A stretch of 64,000 bases of DNA, taken from Paraphysomonas bandaiensis (Eukaryota > Chrysophyceae). The notes under the pieces were generated by a model. That model was not told where the DNA came from, did not search any database, and saw nothing but the letters and a program-made list of their open reading frames with translations. This document shows positions 36,609 through 50,078 of this stretch, piece after piece (position 1 is the stretch's first letter; every line of letters starts with the position of its first letter). The stretch spans positions 1 through 64,000 of the forward strand of contig CBFFRP010000034.1 of the NCBI GenBank assembly GCA_965644295.1, read 5' to 3'. A program made the translations under genes and the position numbers.

Positions 36609-38348
36609 CACAGTGATATGTTCCAGGACATTTTGCATAGCCTTCAGAACCAGTACACAGTTGGCGAATTCCGCCATGACCTCGCACTGGTGCGATACAT
36701 TAACCAAGTCAGTCGTGCGAGGAAGATTAATATAGCTCAGTTGCTTGTATGCAAATGGTCAGATATTGCCCCCACAGAGGGAGAATTGTCCAGTATGCCT
36801 CTTCTTAAGGACCTCATACACATGGTTGACTCACGGGTATCTCTTCATGGTGGAGAAGAGGAATCGAAGAACTCGACCGACGGTCACAATATGCCTATGT
36901 GTGCACCACCGGTGCATACACCCACTGAAGGTTCTGAGACGGTTTTGCGTCCAATTGAAGCGCGCTTTAAGCTCCTCCAGCTTCTCAACAAGGCACTTTC
37001 TACTACTGTTCCTTTCTTTGACTTGTGCACTGTAGATAAGCCTTGGAGCGTTGCGAGTTTGCTCTCCGCTTGTCGCGGACTTGTATTTGAAGCCACCAAG
37101 CAACCTATATGGGACGCCGGTATGGCCGCAACAAATTGCTCCAACTCCTCCACATTTGATCTCAAATTATCACGATCTCGAGCTGCCAAATTTCACCGGA
37201 CTGGTCAAGTTGACAACGAGGGTCGTTGGATGGTCTTTTCGCAGGCATTCCGAGTACTACACACAATGCCCCCTAGCGCTCTTCGGCGAAGTGATAAAGT
37301 GTACAATTGCACTTTCATGGGGGAGAGGGCCCATGATGCAGGTGGGCCTTATCGTGAGTCGTACGCAATGATGGCGCTGGAGCTGCAAAGTCACGCATTG
37401 CCACTCCTCATCCGTACGCCAAACAGTCGTCATAATGTGGGGCAAAATAGAGAAAAATGGGTCTTAAACCCGGGGGCTACGAGCTCACTTCATATGGATA
37501 TGTTCTGTTTTCTTGGAAAACTTATGGGCATTGCTGTTCGTACGAAGGAATACCTGGCGTTGGACATACCGTCAATTATATGGAAACTCCTTGTCAATGA
37601 AACGCCTACTCGTGAGGATCTTGAGGGAATTGATCTATTCAAAGTACAGTCACTTGATAAAATGAGAAACATTCATTTGCACCAAGTGGATGCAAGTACA
37701 TTCAGTAGTGTTTTCTACGAGACATTCACGACTGTAACAACTGACGCGCGAACTGTTGAACTCCTTCCGGGGGGAGCAGAGAAAGATTTGACGTTTGAAA
37801 ATCGTGATTACTACTGTGACTTAATCGAGCACTATCGACTGCACGAATTTGATGCCCAGGCCGCTGCTGTGCGCCGAGGTCTAGCTGCAATGCTTCCTTA
37901 CCGCCTGTTGTCGCTATTTACATGGGACCAGTTAGAGGAGATGGTCTGTGGAAGGCCAATTATTGATGTCGCTCTGTTACGATCTGTGACAGAGTATTCC
38001 TCGTGCTCTTCGACTGATGAGCACGTTCAGTACTTCTGGCAAGCGATGGAGGAGTTTACTAACGAAGAGCGATCAATATTTATTCGGTTTACGTGGGGGA
38101 GGTCCAGACTTCCACTCACTGCGGACGCCTTCCCTCAGCGGTTCAAGCTGCAGAGCTTTGGGAAGAGTCCACCAGATGCATACCTTCCGGTCGCACATAC
38201 TTGCTTCTTTAGTCTCGAATTGCCGCGATACAGTACGCTGGAAATAATGAAAGAAAAACTTAGGTATGCAATTTTCAACTGCCAGGCGATAGATGGAGAC
38301 GATACCAGTGTTGGTATGCAGGCTGCCTCTATGGGGTGGGAGGACTAA
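36609..38348 (+). pseudogene. HECT-gene fragment, copy B part 2 (HECT domain)
   Basis: A copy of 25514-27253 including the complete HECT domain and the catalytic cysteine. It has an open frame to the normal stop, with a potential start at ATG 36618. It is cut off from the rest of the gene by the retrotransposon. The LTR lies directly upstream in the same orientation, so LTR-driven expression of a bare HECT domain of about 576 aa is conceivable, but nothing shows that it happens. Confidence 0.85.
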
Positions 38349-40536
38349 GATGTTCTACGACTTAGGTCAGCGGTGAAATCATAGTCACAATGTGTGTTGC
38401 AACTAAGCGTAATTCTATTTCAAGTGTAGTCATGTAAATGCTTCATAACTGCCCACCTATAATAACGAGAAATGTTGCGGCCTATATTGTATGCTCTGAG
38501 ATAATTTAGTGGGTAAGTTTTCATGAAAAGTAGTATATAATGTAGATAGGGAAGTACCATTAGGATAAGGGTTTCCAGGGCTGCGAAACAGTTGTCAATT
38601 AATTGACGCAGGTTGTGTCGATTATAATTGCAATTTTTTCTTACTGTCTCAGTTAATTGATACCAAACTACGTATATACTAAGTAGCTATACGTTAGCTG
38701 CCAACATAGCTTTTTCAACTGTAATTTTATTCCAAAGGTGACGTTTAATGAGTAAAAACGTAAGTAATTCTAAATGCTGAGTAGTCATCAGTCATAACAA
38801 TATCTGCTCTACTGAATAATCTTTCAACATTATTCGTTGTGGCATCAGCAAGTGCTTCATGCTGCGGTATCGAGTTTTCTTGTGAAGGTGTGCTCGCTTC
38901 GGCTGAATTATCATAATTCAAACGTTGCGCTGTGTTGTCATTCTGTACTCTACTCTCACTGTCATCACCTTCTTCATCCCCATTGAGCAAAAACATTTTA
39001 ATTTAATTCATTTCCGTCCGGGTAAGGCTTCGTTGCCACTTTGAACGTTCACGACTGCCTTTTCGTAAGCAGCGTTATGAATAATAGAAGCATTGTCGCC
39101 CAGATTATGCTCGACAATCGGGTGCCTATTTTTGAGTTCGTCAAACAATGTACAAACGTCGTGGAGATCGAGCGGATGAGCGCCTTCTTTCTGTAGTTCT
39201 ATTAGAACACACTTAAAGAATTTCAAATCGTCCCGAAACTGCCCTGCTGGGCGTACTCCATATCACTTGATAGTAACTAGTTAGTAGAGTTACAACATGA
39301 TGATGGAAACCCAAAAACATGAATATCGAACATGAGTAGCGTTCTTCGTTGAAGGTAATTATCATAATTGTTCGATATTATAAGAATATATGACTTAAGT
39401 GATTACGAAGAGTAATATATGATTCATCAAATCTATTTTCAAAGACACACGAGCACAATGAACAATACATACCAATACGTTGCAATATATATCGAGGCCA
39501 AACTTTGCTAAAAATAATAAATATATAGTAGCCAGCAAAAATAAATAATAGCAATATTCTATAGAAATAATATATTGCAATCCAATATATTTTTACCTGG
39601 CCCTGCTTATCGCCACTTCAATATTTTTCCATTTCCGCATCTTTGATGCTTCCGTCCACACGTCCCATTTTTAGCTGTATATGTTATCATATGTGCTAAA
39701 CAGTACGGCATCTACACCCTCCAACGTTTCACCAAACCATCGAATATGCCAGTTGATCTGTGCGTCCATCAAACTGTATTTGTGAGGTAAACATGGCAAC
39801 TGCTTATCGAAAACAAGGTGCCCCACTGGAACTTCCTGGAGAAGGTTGTAATCAGCGATCATGCGGAGTATCCTGTCAAGGTGCCCTCAAGAGCCATTAA
39901 TTCATACCTATCAAAGGACGCTGGACAAAGATTGTTCACAGCGTGCAGCATGACTCGATAAAGCAACTCGATTGTACCAGGCACAATTTGGCTTACGACT
40001 AATATGAAATTTTCCATGTATTGCGCCAGTTTAACATCTTGCTGGTTCTCACCATGAAACTTTGCAATACTTTCATTCACTCGTGCGATGTCTATTCCAG
40101 ACTCGTGACACCAAGGGTCATACATCGAGTCATAAAACATCGCTAACTGCTAAAAAGGCTTCAGAAATTATGATGCGAAAAGCTGGATCTTCGTAATAGA
40201 GACTCGGAAGGGCGGGTATACCAACTAATTCATTGGAATTCACGTAACCATCTCGAAGTGAAGTTAACGTCCTTTCTATACACCCCCGCTGCGGAGAAAC
40301 AACTGGAGTATACCTTCCTCACTACACTCCCCAAATTCAAACAATTCAAGCATGTTGACAAACTGATTTTTTCGTCGAACTGGGTGCACATTGAGTTCTG
40401 TGTAGACACTGTCGCTGAGAGAAGTATATTCGTCAAAGCCATATGCGTCGGGGTACAGAGCCCATCGGACAATGTTTCAACTTGCACAGGCCGCTATATG
40501 CCAAAACAGTTCATATCTTTACCCAGTAACACTATT
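36609..40536 (+). repeat. Tandem duplication copy B, second part
   Basis: Corresponds to copy A 25514-29441 at a constant offset of 11,095, so no insertions or deletions separate the copies. The hAT terminal repeat recurs at 38576 and its broken ORFs at 38745-40140. After 40536 the sequence is single-copy. Confidence 0.93.
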
Positions 40537-42332
40537 CTGCCTAATTACATTATGTCTCCATTCAATTTTTTTCATTGTTTCTCTATCTGCACCATCAGGA
40601 ATAACTTCATAGAGTTTGTGAAATTCGTTTGCACAAAGGAAATGATCCCCTTTTTAAGATTACTTTGAACATACTCTAAGAGTTGATCTCAATAGTCGGC
40701 ACTTCGATTAATTTCAGTTAACAATAGCTCCATAGAGTAGTGTGTTGCCTTTGCCCAGTCCTGGAGAGTTCTATATAACACAGCTGACAACCATGATCGT
40801 CGTCTTGCCAATAATACCAACCGGGCCGCAATATGGTGAACACATTTACTGTGACCTGAACTATTGCTTCACTTCCCCTGCCCCCGTTTCCAAGGCCCTC
40901 TCGACTTTTTGATTGTTTGTTGGAGATTTTTCTACCCATTGATAAACGGAACGAGTTTTTAACGCCTATTGCTAAATAAAAAGACATTCAATATATATGA
41001 TAAACTGACACTCTCAAGATCAAACTTCCGTTTAGGGATGGTGTGTTGCTTACATCCGCTTCTGTAGATGGCAAGAGCTCGTTCTCCTGCTGGCAACCCG
41101 AGCATATAAAATGCCAACCACTCCGATGGATATTCGGAACCAGTGTATAAATTCCTCTGGCTACGTCTCGCCGGGAAGGAATTGAATGGAACATAGCATT
41201 GATGTTTCGATCCCTTGTTGGATATGTCCGGAGTACATCAAAGAAACATCGTAGGCCAACTCGTATAGAACGCCACATCTTTGCATCCGGTTTGAAGTTC
41301 GTTGTCACTGAGTTGCAGGAAATTCCAGAGACAAGATTGATTAATGAGTTTTTGAGGGATATTGCTTCTTTACTCTTGTCTTTCTCAGTCAGACACTTTA
41401 TCGGTTCTACAACCTCGTTAACTGATGGAACTCTTTGTGGAATGGGAACTCATCATTAGATGCCTGATTTTCCTCATTGCTTCCTATCTCAGGTGTGTGT
41501 ACATCTACACAATGCTATCAGTAAATATTAATCACTAAGAGCAAGTGTCATTTATCTTGAGCTTCAGAGACATTGCAACAGGTTCTTCCGGCAATCCTCA
41601 GAATGATCCATGGTTCTCATTTAGCTTAATGTGATTATTTTTATTGCAAGAAGTGCATGCATTTCACACAAAAACCTACCCTCAATTACCCCAACCCACT
41701 CCAGGTAAAATGGCTAAATGTGGGATAATATTATTTACTGTTAGAATTGGACATTTTACTGAAGTTAACTTTACTCTACACGTAAATCTGAATCTTGCTT
41801 TGTTGAACACGATGCATTTTCAAGTAAGATATTATAATTATTTTACTCTGAACACTTCACTACATATTCGTGTAACATCTCGTAAATCACCTGTTCTCAG
41901 CAACACCTGTTTATCATATGTTCACTAGTCACTCCTATATCTCATATAGTCCCAGTTCAGTAGCTCAATTTAATTTCTTTGTAACTAATCACCCGTTAGG
42001 TTGGGGTAAAATAGCATAAACAAGCAAGGAAAGATAACCTAAATTACCCCTCGATTTTTCTTATTAGAAAGTTATTGGGGGAGGGTAACTTCTTCCACGG
42101 TCAGAATACCTCTCGCTTATATGAAAGCACCCTTACTGTGTGAGTTTAACTTCAGTTATTTAAGCTTTTTCACAGCCAAATATCAAATGTCCGATGTAGT
42201 ATGTATACCAATAAGATCATCCATGTACCACAATACCAGCAACTTGCGTAATTCATATAGAAACGAAATTAATAATAAAAGTTACAGATAAAATATTACA
42301 CGAATCTACATCCACAGCAATCACACCCAGTT
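40537..42332. other. Intergenic, no supported gene
   Basis: This is the original continuation of the hAT-remnant region. Short frames exist on both strands (for example minus 41308-40988, plus 41199-41459) but match nothing I recognise; they could be decayed transposon. Between 41680 and 42085 there are several runs of the type ACCCC/GGGGT around AAATGGCTA and AAATAGCAT, possibly a degraded inverted-repeat element. Confidence 0.4.
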
Positions 42333-45320
42333 CTAAACTTCAAATTGATGATCTGGCGGAGTATTTGAGAGTGCTTCTTTTGCCTGTAGCGATTCCTGTT
42401 TAAAGTGATAAAGCGCTTTCATCCAATTTACTGCTTCTTCATTTCCTACTCTACTCCGAACTATCCACTGAAAAAGAGATGGTTCACTTTCACCGAACTT
42501 TGGCGGGCGACGAACCGATTCAGTTCTGAACGTTAAACGCATGAGTCCAGTGGAGTTGAGATCCACATCAGCAGCAACACAATCTGTCCATGCCACGATT
42601 TTAAGAAATATACAAGCAAACTATCGCTTACCACTTAAGTCTAGAAACAAGAAGTCATCGCCATCCGCCCCCCTCCCTTTTGAATTAGAATAATTCTGCA
42701 AGCGATGTATACACAAAGACGCGCAATCCACAGTCAACATCAGTAGTACGGAGCCATACTCGACCATGATGCTGGATCCACGAGTAGAATCTGTTTTGTT
42801 CACATCGTCTGCCTCTTCAAGAATCACGTAAACAAGAGATGAGGTACTGCGATTTCCAATTACGTACCAGATTGAGGAATGCTGCAATTACTGGATACCA
42901 GCTGTGAATGTTTCACAGAACCACACTCCGCTGGCGGAGAAGATGCACTCCTAGAAAACCAAGACTTTCTTGACTTGTCGTCTCTATCACAACTATCTGG
43001 ACGATTGTCAGAGTTTGTTTCTAGCTTTGATCGGTCCTCAGAATAATTCTGACTTTGTTCTATAGAACTTTTCAACTCATCTACCGATTTATCGTCGACA
43101 CAATCTACGGCACTACAACTACCAAAAGAGTAACTATCCCGCTGGCCAGGTGTCGTCTCTGCCATTTTCTCTGCCACGGGGTCATTTATTGGTTCACCAT
43201 CCCCAGGGTTATCTTCTCTGCCATCAACCACCAGAGAATCACTCTTCAACACACTATGTGTGGATTCTTTCCTATGGAAAGAAAGTCGGCGCCTTCCTAA
43301 CACACTCCGCTTTCTCGCCATGTCTGAGTCACTAACAGCACCCCCAGAATCATCTTGTGAGTGCGATCCTCCTGTTTTACTCAGTACTCCGGTCACAAAT
43401 GACGAAAGCCGGGCAAATGACCCTTTTCGCTTCATTTTTTCATTTCTTCCACGTACTTCCGAGTCAGATGCGTATTTGGCATCCGCATGAGAGCCAGGCA
43501 ATGTACCAACCGAGCTGCCTCGTTTGGTCACAACACGCTTTATAACGTCCCCGTCGCTAAGAGGATACTCTGGCATCGAACCTGATATATTGAATTGACC
43601 TAAGTGTTATGCTTAAATAACAGCAGGATTACCAGTTGAACTATCAGGGTAACCCTTGGGTTCAATATCGTTATTGACAGCGTCATGTTGCTGGTGGATT
43701 TGACCCGGATGAAGTACAGAATCAGACTGTTGCCTAACCAAGGGATCACCAGAGTCCGCGGCAGAAGTAGTAGACGTTTCGAAAAAGCTACTAACACTTG
43801 CATCTTTGGGGGAAGAGGCACCAGCGCTCTTCGCTCGCCTAACCACTTTCGAAACAGGAGGTTCAACAAGCACAGGGTCCCTATCCTTTACATATTGTTC
43901 GTGTGTGTAAGGTACAGTTAGGGCTTCTGGAGTAAAATGAGAAAAAACACCATGAAAAGGATAATACAAACATACCAATTGTCGACGACGGGGCTGCAAG
44001 CAAAGCTCGAAGATCGTCAATATGCCTACTACTCTCGGATGCTATATATGCGCCCACAATTGATGAGTGCAATATAAAACAATACAAAATACGATTTACC
44101 GTGCAACGTTCGCGAACAAAGTCTACTCTTTTCTGTCCACATATAACAATTATACTACTTTCATAATTGTCTACGCATCAAGTACCTGAACATGCGTCAT
44201 GCAAAAGCAAAGCTGCCCTAATAGCTTCGGTCCAGAGTCGAGATGTGTCAGCGGAGGGTACCACTGGGGTGAATTCTGATGAATCCTTACTAGCGATTAC
44301 AGTGAATGAGTAGCCGGAGTAATCATCCTGTTTCACATCGCGTATTGTGCTAAGCGGAAGAGTGTTGCTGGACACATGGGGGTCTAATTGTTCCTGCCCC
44401 GTTAGTGGGTCCTTTATCAACTAGTGCATGATACAGCGCTCAAATTCGAGATAGAACAAATAAATATGTTCACACCTTCAGTTTAATGGTTGAAAGCCGC
44501 AGACACCATTCCGAGGAATCGCGCGAATACCAGTCAATATACAAATATCTCTTCCGCATTTCTCCCCTGTCTGTAGAGACAGGTTTACGAATCACGTAGC
44601 ATCCACCTACGCGCAAATACATAACAAACATCAGACACGCAATCGAAATTACCTTCTACTTTACTAATCACCTCGGCTAGTCTATATTCCTTAGAAACAG
44701 ATATATATGCAATATATTTGACCAAAAATTTTTGCCAGTCTCTTCTCTCTGCATCGGTGAGGAAGACAAGAACAAACGGTCTTCTAGTAGCATGAGATAC
44801 CCTTGGCATACAAATCACAGCAACTCAGCACAGCATATATCGGCTTATATACCTCAGTTCAAACCCATCAACATCTTTACGTCCTTTCAATGAAAAACTT
44901 TTTCGATTATCGTTGGGTAGTTCCAGTGAGCAATGATTGAGAGGAATAGTACCTTTAGGTTTGACGGCATTAGCATCTTGGAAGTAGGTCATCAGACCAC
45001 CTCTGACGATGAAATATCGCTTTTTCCAACTCACAAGATTACTGTCACCTATATACATATCTCAATATTTATTACATATCTCATATACTATCTACAATAT
45101 ACTACTAACCTTTCATGAATTCTCCATCTTTAAATCCTGGTGGTTCCTCAGGTAATCTCAATAAATCATCACGAGTAACAGATATTTTTTTCTCGCCATC
45201 ACATATCCATGCATCATAATGATTCTTTTCTCCTTGTCCACTACATGTCCATGCAGTACGTACACCATTACCATAATCTATTGCAGTTTCATATGTATCA
45301 TGTGGTATAGTAGTTGTCAT
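42333..45320 (-). CDS. Multi-exon protein with three pleckstrin-homology domains
   Basis: Starts at ATG 45320 and ends at stop 42335-42333, with several short introns. PH1 begins EFMKG...SWKKRYFIVRGG (45110-44874) and closes at RDWQKFLVKYI (about 44740). PH2 runs from CYVIRKPVS, RKRYLYIDW (44600-44530) to RLWTEAIRAALLLH (about 44240-44190). A Ser/Arg-rich, probably disordered linker is encoded at about 44020-42890. PH3 is recognised at its end, VNWMKALYHF (about 42430-42400). Each shows the conserved Trp of the C-terminal PH helix. PH domains bind phosphoinositides or proteins, so a membrane-associated adaptor is likely; no GEF, GAP or kinase domain is visible. The gene is divergent from ZPR1, with 606 bp between starts. 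Exon ends in the linker are approximate. Confidence 0.75.
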
Positions 45321-45926
45321 GTGTATAGACTCTATAATGATGTCTATTATATATAAAAAGATACCTTAATTAAAAGAATTTAAGTGTTAATATGCATATA
45401 ATAAGACCCTTGTGTTCATAGATGATAGTTTGTTGTATATATGTTATACTTAAGGATATAGTCTCACTTATGGTAAGTTATGTCGGCTGCTATACTAACA
45501 TATACATACATACAGACTAACTGTGTATGTGTAGGGAATGTCATAGAGAATTCCTGTACAAATAGCGATAACCTAATGTTTGAAATAAAATCGTATATTT
45601 TATATGATCACTTGAGATAAAAAATGTACTTTTCAGAAAAAAACTAAGAAATTGATCAAAAACATCATGTTTTAATAAATATAGTATATAAAACATATGG
45701 CTAAACAAATCGAATAAAAATCTAGAAATTTGCTTGACTATATATTTACCTACAACAACACTATACAGTTAATTGATTGGTTGATTTTATTGGTTGCAGT
45801 TGATTTCAATGGAAGTGAAGAAAGTCATAATGAAGTGGCTGTTTGATAGGATGTTGTAGTATATATTATCAGATTGCTTCATAATCATATATAAGAAGAT
45901 TATATAGAATTATTAGTATCAATATA
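45321..45926. promoter_or_regulatory. Divergent promoter between the PH-protein gene and ZPR1
   Basis: No gene. At about 45771-45800 there are two ATTGG boxes (inverted CCAAT) 14 bases apart, about 150 bp before the ZPR1 start. A very similar pair lies about 170 bp before the G-patch gene. The role as promoter elements is inferred from position and similarity. Confidence 0.4.
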
Positions 45927-48532
45927 ATGAATAATGATGAACAAGAGACTATGGAACCAGTGATATCTACACCGGATGAATTGGGAATCACTGAAGTGGA
46001 GAGTATGTGTATGAGTTGTGGAGAGAATGGGCTTACTAAGTTCCTTATGCATAAAATACCATATTTTCGGGAATTAATTATTGCTTCATTTGAATGTGAG
46101 CATTGTGGTGAAAGAAATAATGAGGTTACATTCGGAGGAGAGATTCAGATACAAGTATGAGATGTAGTATATAGTATCACCTCTACTGTGTACTTATATA
46201 TATAATACACAGGGATCGATATACGAATTAGAGTGTACTAACGCCAAAGATTTGGATCGTCAATTGATTAAATCGGATAGTGCTTCTGTATACTTTCCTT
46301 CCTTGGATTTTGAGATTCCACCGAAAACACAGAAAGGTGAAATATCAACTATTGAGGGTTTCTTAACCACTGCGGCTCGAAATCTGAGTCTCTATCAGCG
46401 AGAGAGAATGGCGGAAAACCCAGAAGTGGGCGCCAAGGTTGCTGAGATTATAGGTGTGTGTGCTTTCCTATGTTGTTGTCGATTTGACCATCTGACAGTT
46501 GAATTGGGCCGGATGTCCAGTGGTGTGAGCTTCCCGTTCAAAATCGTCGTAAATGACCCGGCCGGTAACTCCTTTGTTGAAAACCCCTTTGCCCCAAAAT
46601 CCGATCCTAAAATGCGTGTACGCCACTACCATCGGTACGTATTCATGCACTTGATGGACGTTTTCTGAAGTGCTTATGCCTGTAGCACACCTGAACAGGA
46701 CATATCTCTCGGACTCCAACCAGAGCACGGCATCTACCGGAAAGATGAGGATACCAATTTCAAGTCTCTCATCGAGGGGCGCGGAGGATTCGGTGGAGAG
46801 AAAAATGTTGCAACACAGGATGAGGTTCCTCCGAGTGGAGGTGGGGAAGGAGACGGAGCAGAGCCCTTGGGGCGAAGTGAGGCAGTCAGCATCCCGCAGA
46901 ACTGCCCAAACTGCAATCATCCGGGAGAATGCCTCACTGCTCTCACAGATATACCACATTTCAAAGAGGTATGTTCTGCTATTACTGAATGCTTGCGAAT
47001 TGATGAAGTGATATCTAACGTTGATGGCGGCTCCATTTGCAGGTTATCATTATGGCGTTCACATGTTCTCAATGTGGCTATAAGAACAGTGAAGTTAAAG
47101 GTGGCGGAGCGGTTCCTACTCTCGGAACTGAGGTACAGTAATCTCTTATAGTAATTTTGTTTGGCTAATGTACTCTTGTTGAAGGTTACTTTGCATGCGA
47201 CATCTGCAGACGACCTGAAAAGGTGAGGTGCTGTATCTGTGGAGTTTTCTCCTTTCTAACACCGTTCCTCGAATCTCAGAGATGTGTTGAAGTCAGACAG
47301 TGCCATGGTGCGCATACCAGAATTAGACCTTGAACTGCAGTATGGAACATTAGGAGGAGTCTACACCACGGTGGAGGGTCTACTGCAAAAAATTGAGGCC
47401 AGTCTGAGGTATGGAACCCATGCTTATGCGATGCTGTTTTAATAGTGAGCACAGGGACTGTAACCCGTTTGCCCTGGGTGACTCAACTAGGCTTCATCAC
47501 TCAGAGGCTCTCAAGACAGAGAATGTAAGTTGTCTATTACATAGAAAACATGAGCTTACACTGTCACATAGGCCACAGATAGGTTTATTGTCGTTATGGA
47601 CCATCTCAAAGAGGTTTACTCAGGTATGATTTCAATTTCATCCATATCAATAAATCCCTAGTCCAGGTCAAAGATTTCCCTTCACTCTTGTCCTGCGAGA
47701 TCCGTTGGGAAATAGCTTTATTTCCGCACACATTGGTGAGAAGTCAACATTGTGTTTATTGGGTCTTTGCTCACATCATGTCCGCTATCAGGGTCTTTTA
47801 TTCCACCCGAGGCTGACTCAGGACTCTCCATTGAGGATTTTCAGCGCACTTGGGAAGAGGTGAATGCCCCATACTTGCTATATATCATGCTAATTTTTTG
47901 TATAGAACGAGGAATTTGGCTTGAATGATATGAACACAAAAGACTTTGAAACTGGCGTGAGCTACGACGACGGACCAATATTGTCTGATAGACTGACACA
48001 TGTTTTGCCCAAAGGTATACCAATAGCTTTGGTGCATTTTTGTGTGTCGTCCTTCAGCTAATGAATGAATGAAGTCTAATCTTATCTGTATTCAATAGGA
48101 GCGGATCATCCAACTCCTTTTGCCCAAGGCGTTAAGGATTCTACACCCTCAGGTGTCTACTTTGACACTCCTGTAGCAGGACCTGCTCCTGAACCATACA
48201 TTGACGACACGGGGAAAAAAGTTGGATGGACTTCTGTGGGACCCTCTTGGGGTCCGGTAGATATGGCCAAGGAGTTGGGCTGTCCAGCTCCTAACAATGA
48301 GGAATCTAACGATGATGCCCCCGTTGTTGATGGGCGCAGACATTTCAATGAGCGGGATTTTACCCTTAAATTTTCAGCTAGGGAAGAGTTTGGCGGGGCT
48401 AGACCTGGTTTTGTTTTCAGGCTTGGGGCCCAAGGACTCGGCTATTATGAAGATGTCGGTATTGCTGATGATAAAAGTTCAAGTACAGTGGATAGAGAGT
48501 CACCAGTAGAAGCGCAGGACGAGAAAAAGTAA
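45927..48532 (+). CDS. ZPR1: ZPR1 zinc-finger protein with extended C-terminus
   Basis: ZPR1 is a conserved eukaryotic protein acting as a chaperone for translation elongation factor eEF1A. The duplicated ZPR1 layout is clear. Zinc finger 1 has CMSCG...CEHCG around KIPYFRELIIASF, followed by its beta domain (GSIYELECTNAKDLDRQLIK, IPPKTQKGEISTIEGFL). Zinc finger 2 has CPNCNHPGEC...CSQCG around DIPHFKEVIIMAF, followed by VTLHATSADDLKR, SDSAMVRIPELDLEL and GGVYTTVEGLL. The second half ends in the typical NEEFGLNDMNTKDFETG. It is split into roughly a dozen small exons by introns of about 50-80 nt. After the usual end there are about 150 more residues (48100-48529) ending with PGFVFRLGAQGLGYYED, which I cannot assign to ZPR1. 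Confidence 0.92.
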
Positions 48533-49307
48533 TACAGCGTGCTGGTAACTTATCGTATCAGTAGATAGTGTGGTATAATAATTATGCTTATTTGCTGTAG
48601 AAATAACTTAGTGAAGGTTGAAAGTTAATAACATATCTATTTAAAACCCAAGAGGTTGAGATATTTTGTGTATCATGTGCACTTTGCCCAAACTGTCAAG
48701 TGATTTGGTGATCTTATGTCTTTTTCATATGGTTGTCCCTACACGTTTTCCTATCTCACATTGTCAGATAAAATGTTGTTCTTTTGCACACTATTGATGC
48801 CACTTGATTCACGGAATAACGTATTTCCCTGTTTGTTGTATGACAGAGCCTGTACGTGTATTGGCTCAGTGTAGAATATGACAACGTACTTATATTTTCG
48901 ATCGGAGTCCATCGGATAAACAGCAATCAATATTACCGCATCGATAGCTGGTGATAGTGATACAGTTGTCATTGCACAGTAATTACTTCCATTCGAGGAA
49001 TGTGTACGACATATGTACAACTGGAAACATGACTGTGTTGTTGCAATTGTTGTAACTATTTTTTTGTAGGTTCATTTTTTTAGTTAACCAATTGAACCAA
49101 TAGAAATGGTTTTACATATTTTGTAGGATGTTGATTGGTGGATTCTTTTATTGGTGGCGAAGAAAGCATGACAGTTTATTATATGGGTAGTATATGCATG
49201 TATATGTGATATCATGCACACTGTTGTGTTAGAATTAAACTCAACACTTCCAAATCGGATACATTCATCTTCTGTTTAATTAACTGTATCAGAAGATTAT
49301 CTTATCA
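48533..49307. promoter_or_regulatory. Spacer with paired ATTGG boxes before the G-patch gene
   Basis: No gene is supported. At 49133-49160 the sequence has ATTGG twice, 16 bases apart, followed by GAAGAAAG. This closely matches the arrangement before ZPR1. Confidence 0.35.
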
Positions 49308-50078
49308 TGGCATCGATGTTGGTGACAAAGAAAACCCTTAAATCAATGGGAGGGAAAATGAATGAAAGTTCTGGTAGTGCAGTCTCTGCATTCGCTCGTA
49401 GACAAATGGAGAAGTTTGGATGGACAGAGTGAGATAACAAATCAATAACAATGTATATGACTAATCTTATTGAATTATTAGGGGTAAAGGTCTAGGAAAG
49501 AATGAAGATGGTATTCAAAAACACGTGAAAATAGTAAAACGCGACGAAAACACTGGGGTAATTCTAACAGATTGGCTTGTAATAGTGTGTAATGCTTGTC
49601 ACAGTTAGGTAGCGAAGCGAAGCCTGTTGATCCAGAGGCTGAAACCTGGTGGCATGATGCTTTTGCGAATGCTTTAAGTAAAGTGTCGACAAAGAAGAAA
49701 AGAAAACGCTCTGAACAGTCCAGCAGTTCTCCACCTACATATGATGAGCTCTTTGCTGCCACTGGTGGTGTAAGACTTGGCATGCGAGCCAGAGCTGATC
49801 AAGTTGGTAAATTGAGTAGAGTTAATGATTTCCCTGAAATACAAAAAGTTTCAAGAACTGCAGAATCCAGCGATGTGGCCAGTTCCAAATCGGACTCTGA
49901 ATCTGGCTCTCCATCGACCTGTATCAGTAATGGAACAACGGAGCAACAAAGCAGCAATTCTATAGAGCAGACAAAGGATAGAAAAGAGAAGAAAAGCAAG
50001 AAAGAGAAAAAAGAGAAGAGTAAGAAGGAGAAGAAAGAAAAAAAGCTAAAGAAGTCAAAGTCGAAAAGAGAGAAATGA
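49308..50078 (+). CDS. G-patch protein, GPATCH4-like, nucleolar
   Basis: Three exons: 49308 to about 49428, about 49482-49557, and about 49605-50078. The N-terminal G-patch reads AFARRQMEKFGWTEGKGLGK then NEDGIQKHVKIVKRDENTGLG, which matches the GPATCH4 type. G-patches of this kind activate DEAH-box RNA helicases, and GPATCH4 relatives act in the nucleolus. A short WWHDAFANAL segment follows. The C-terminal part is Ser-rich, and its last 40-odd residues are almost only Lys/Glu/Ser, typical of a nucleolar localisation tail. The family is clear; the helicase partner cannot be named. Confidence 0.85.
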
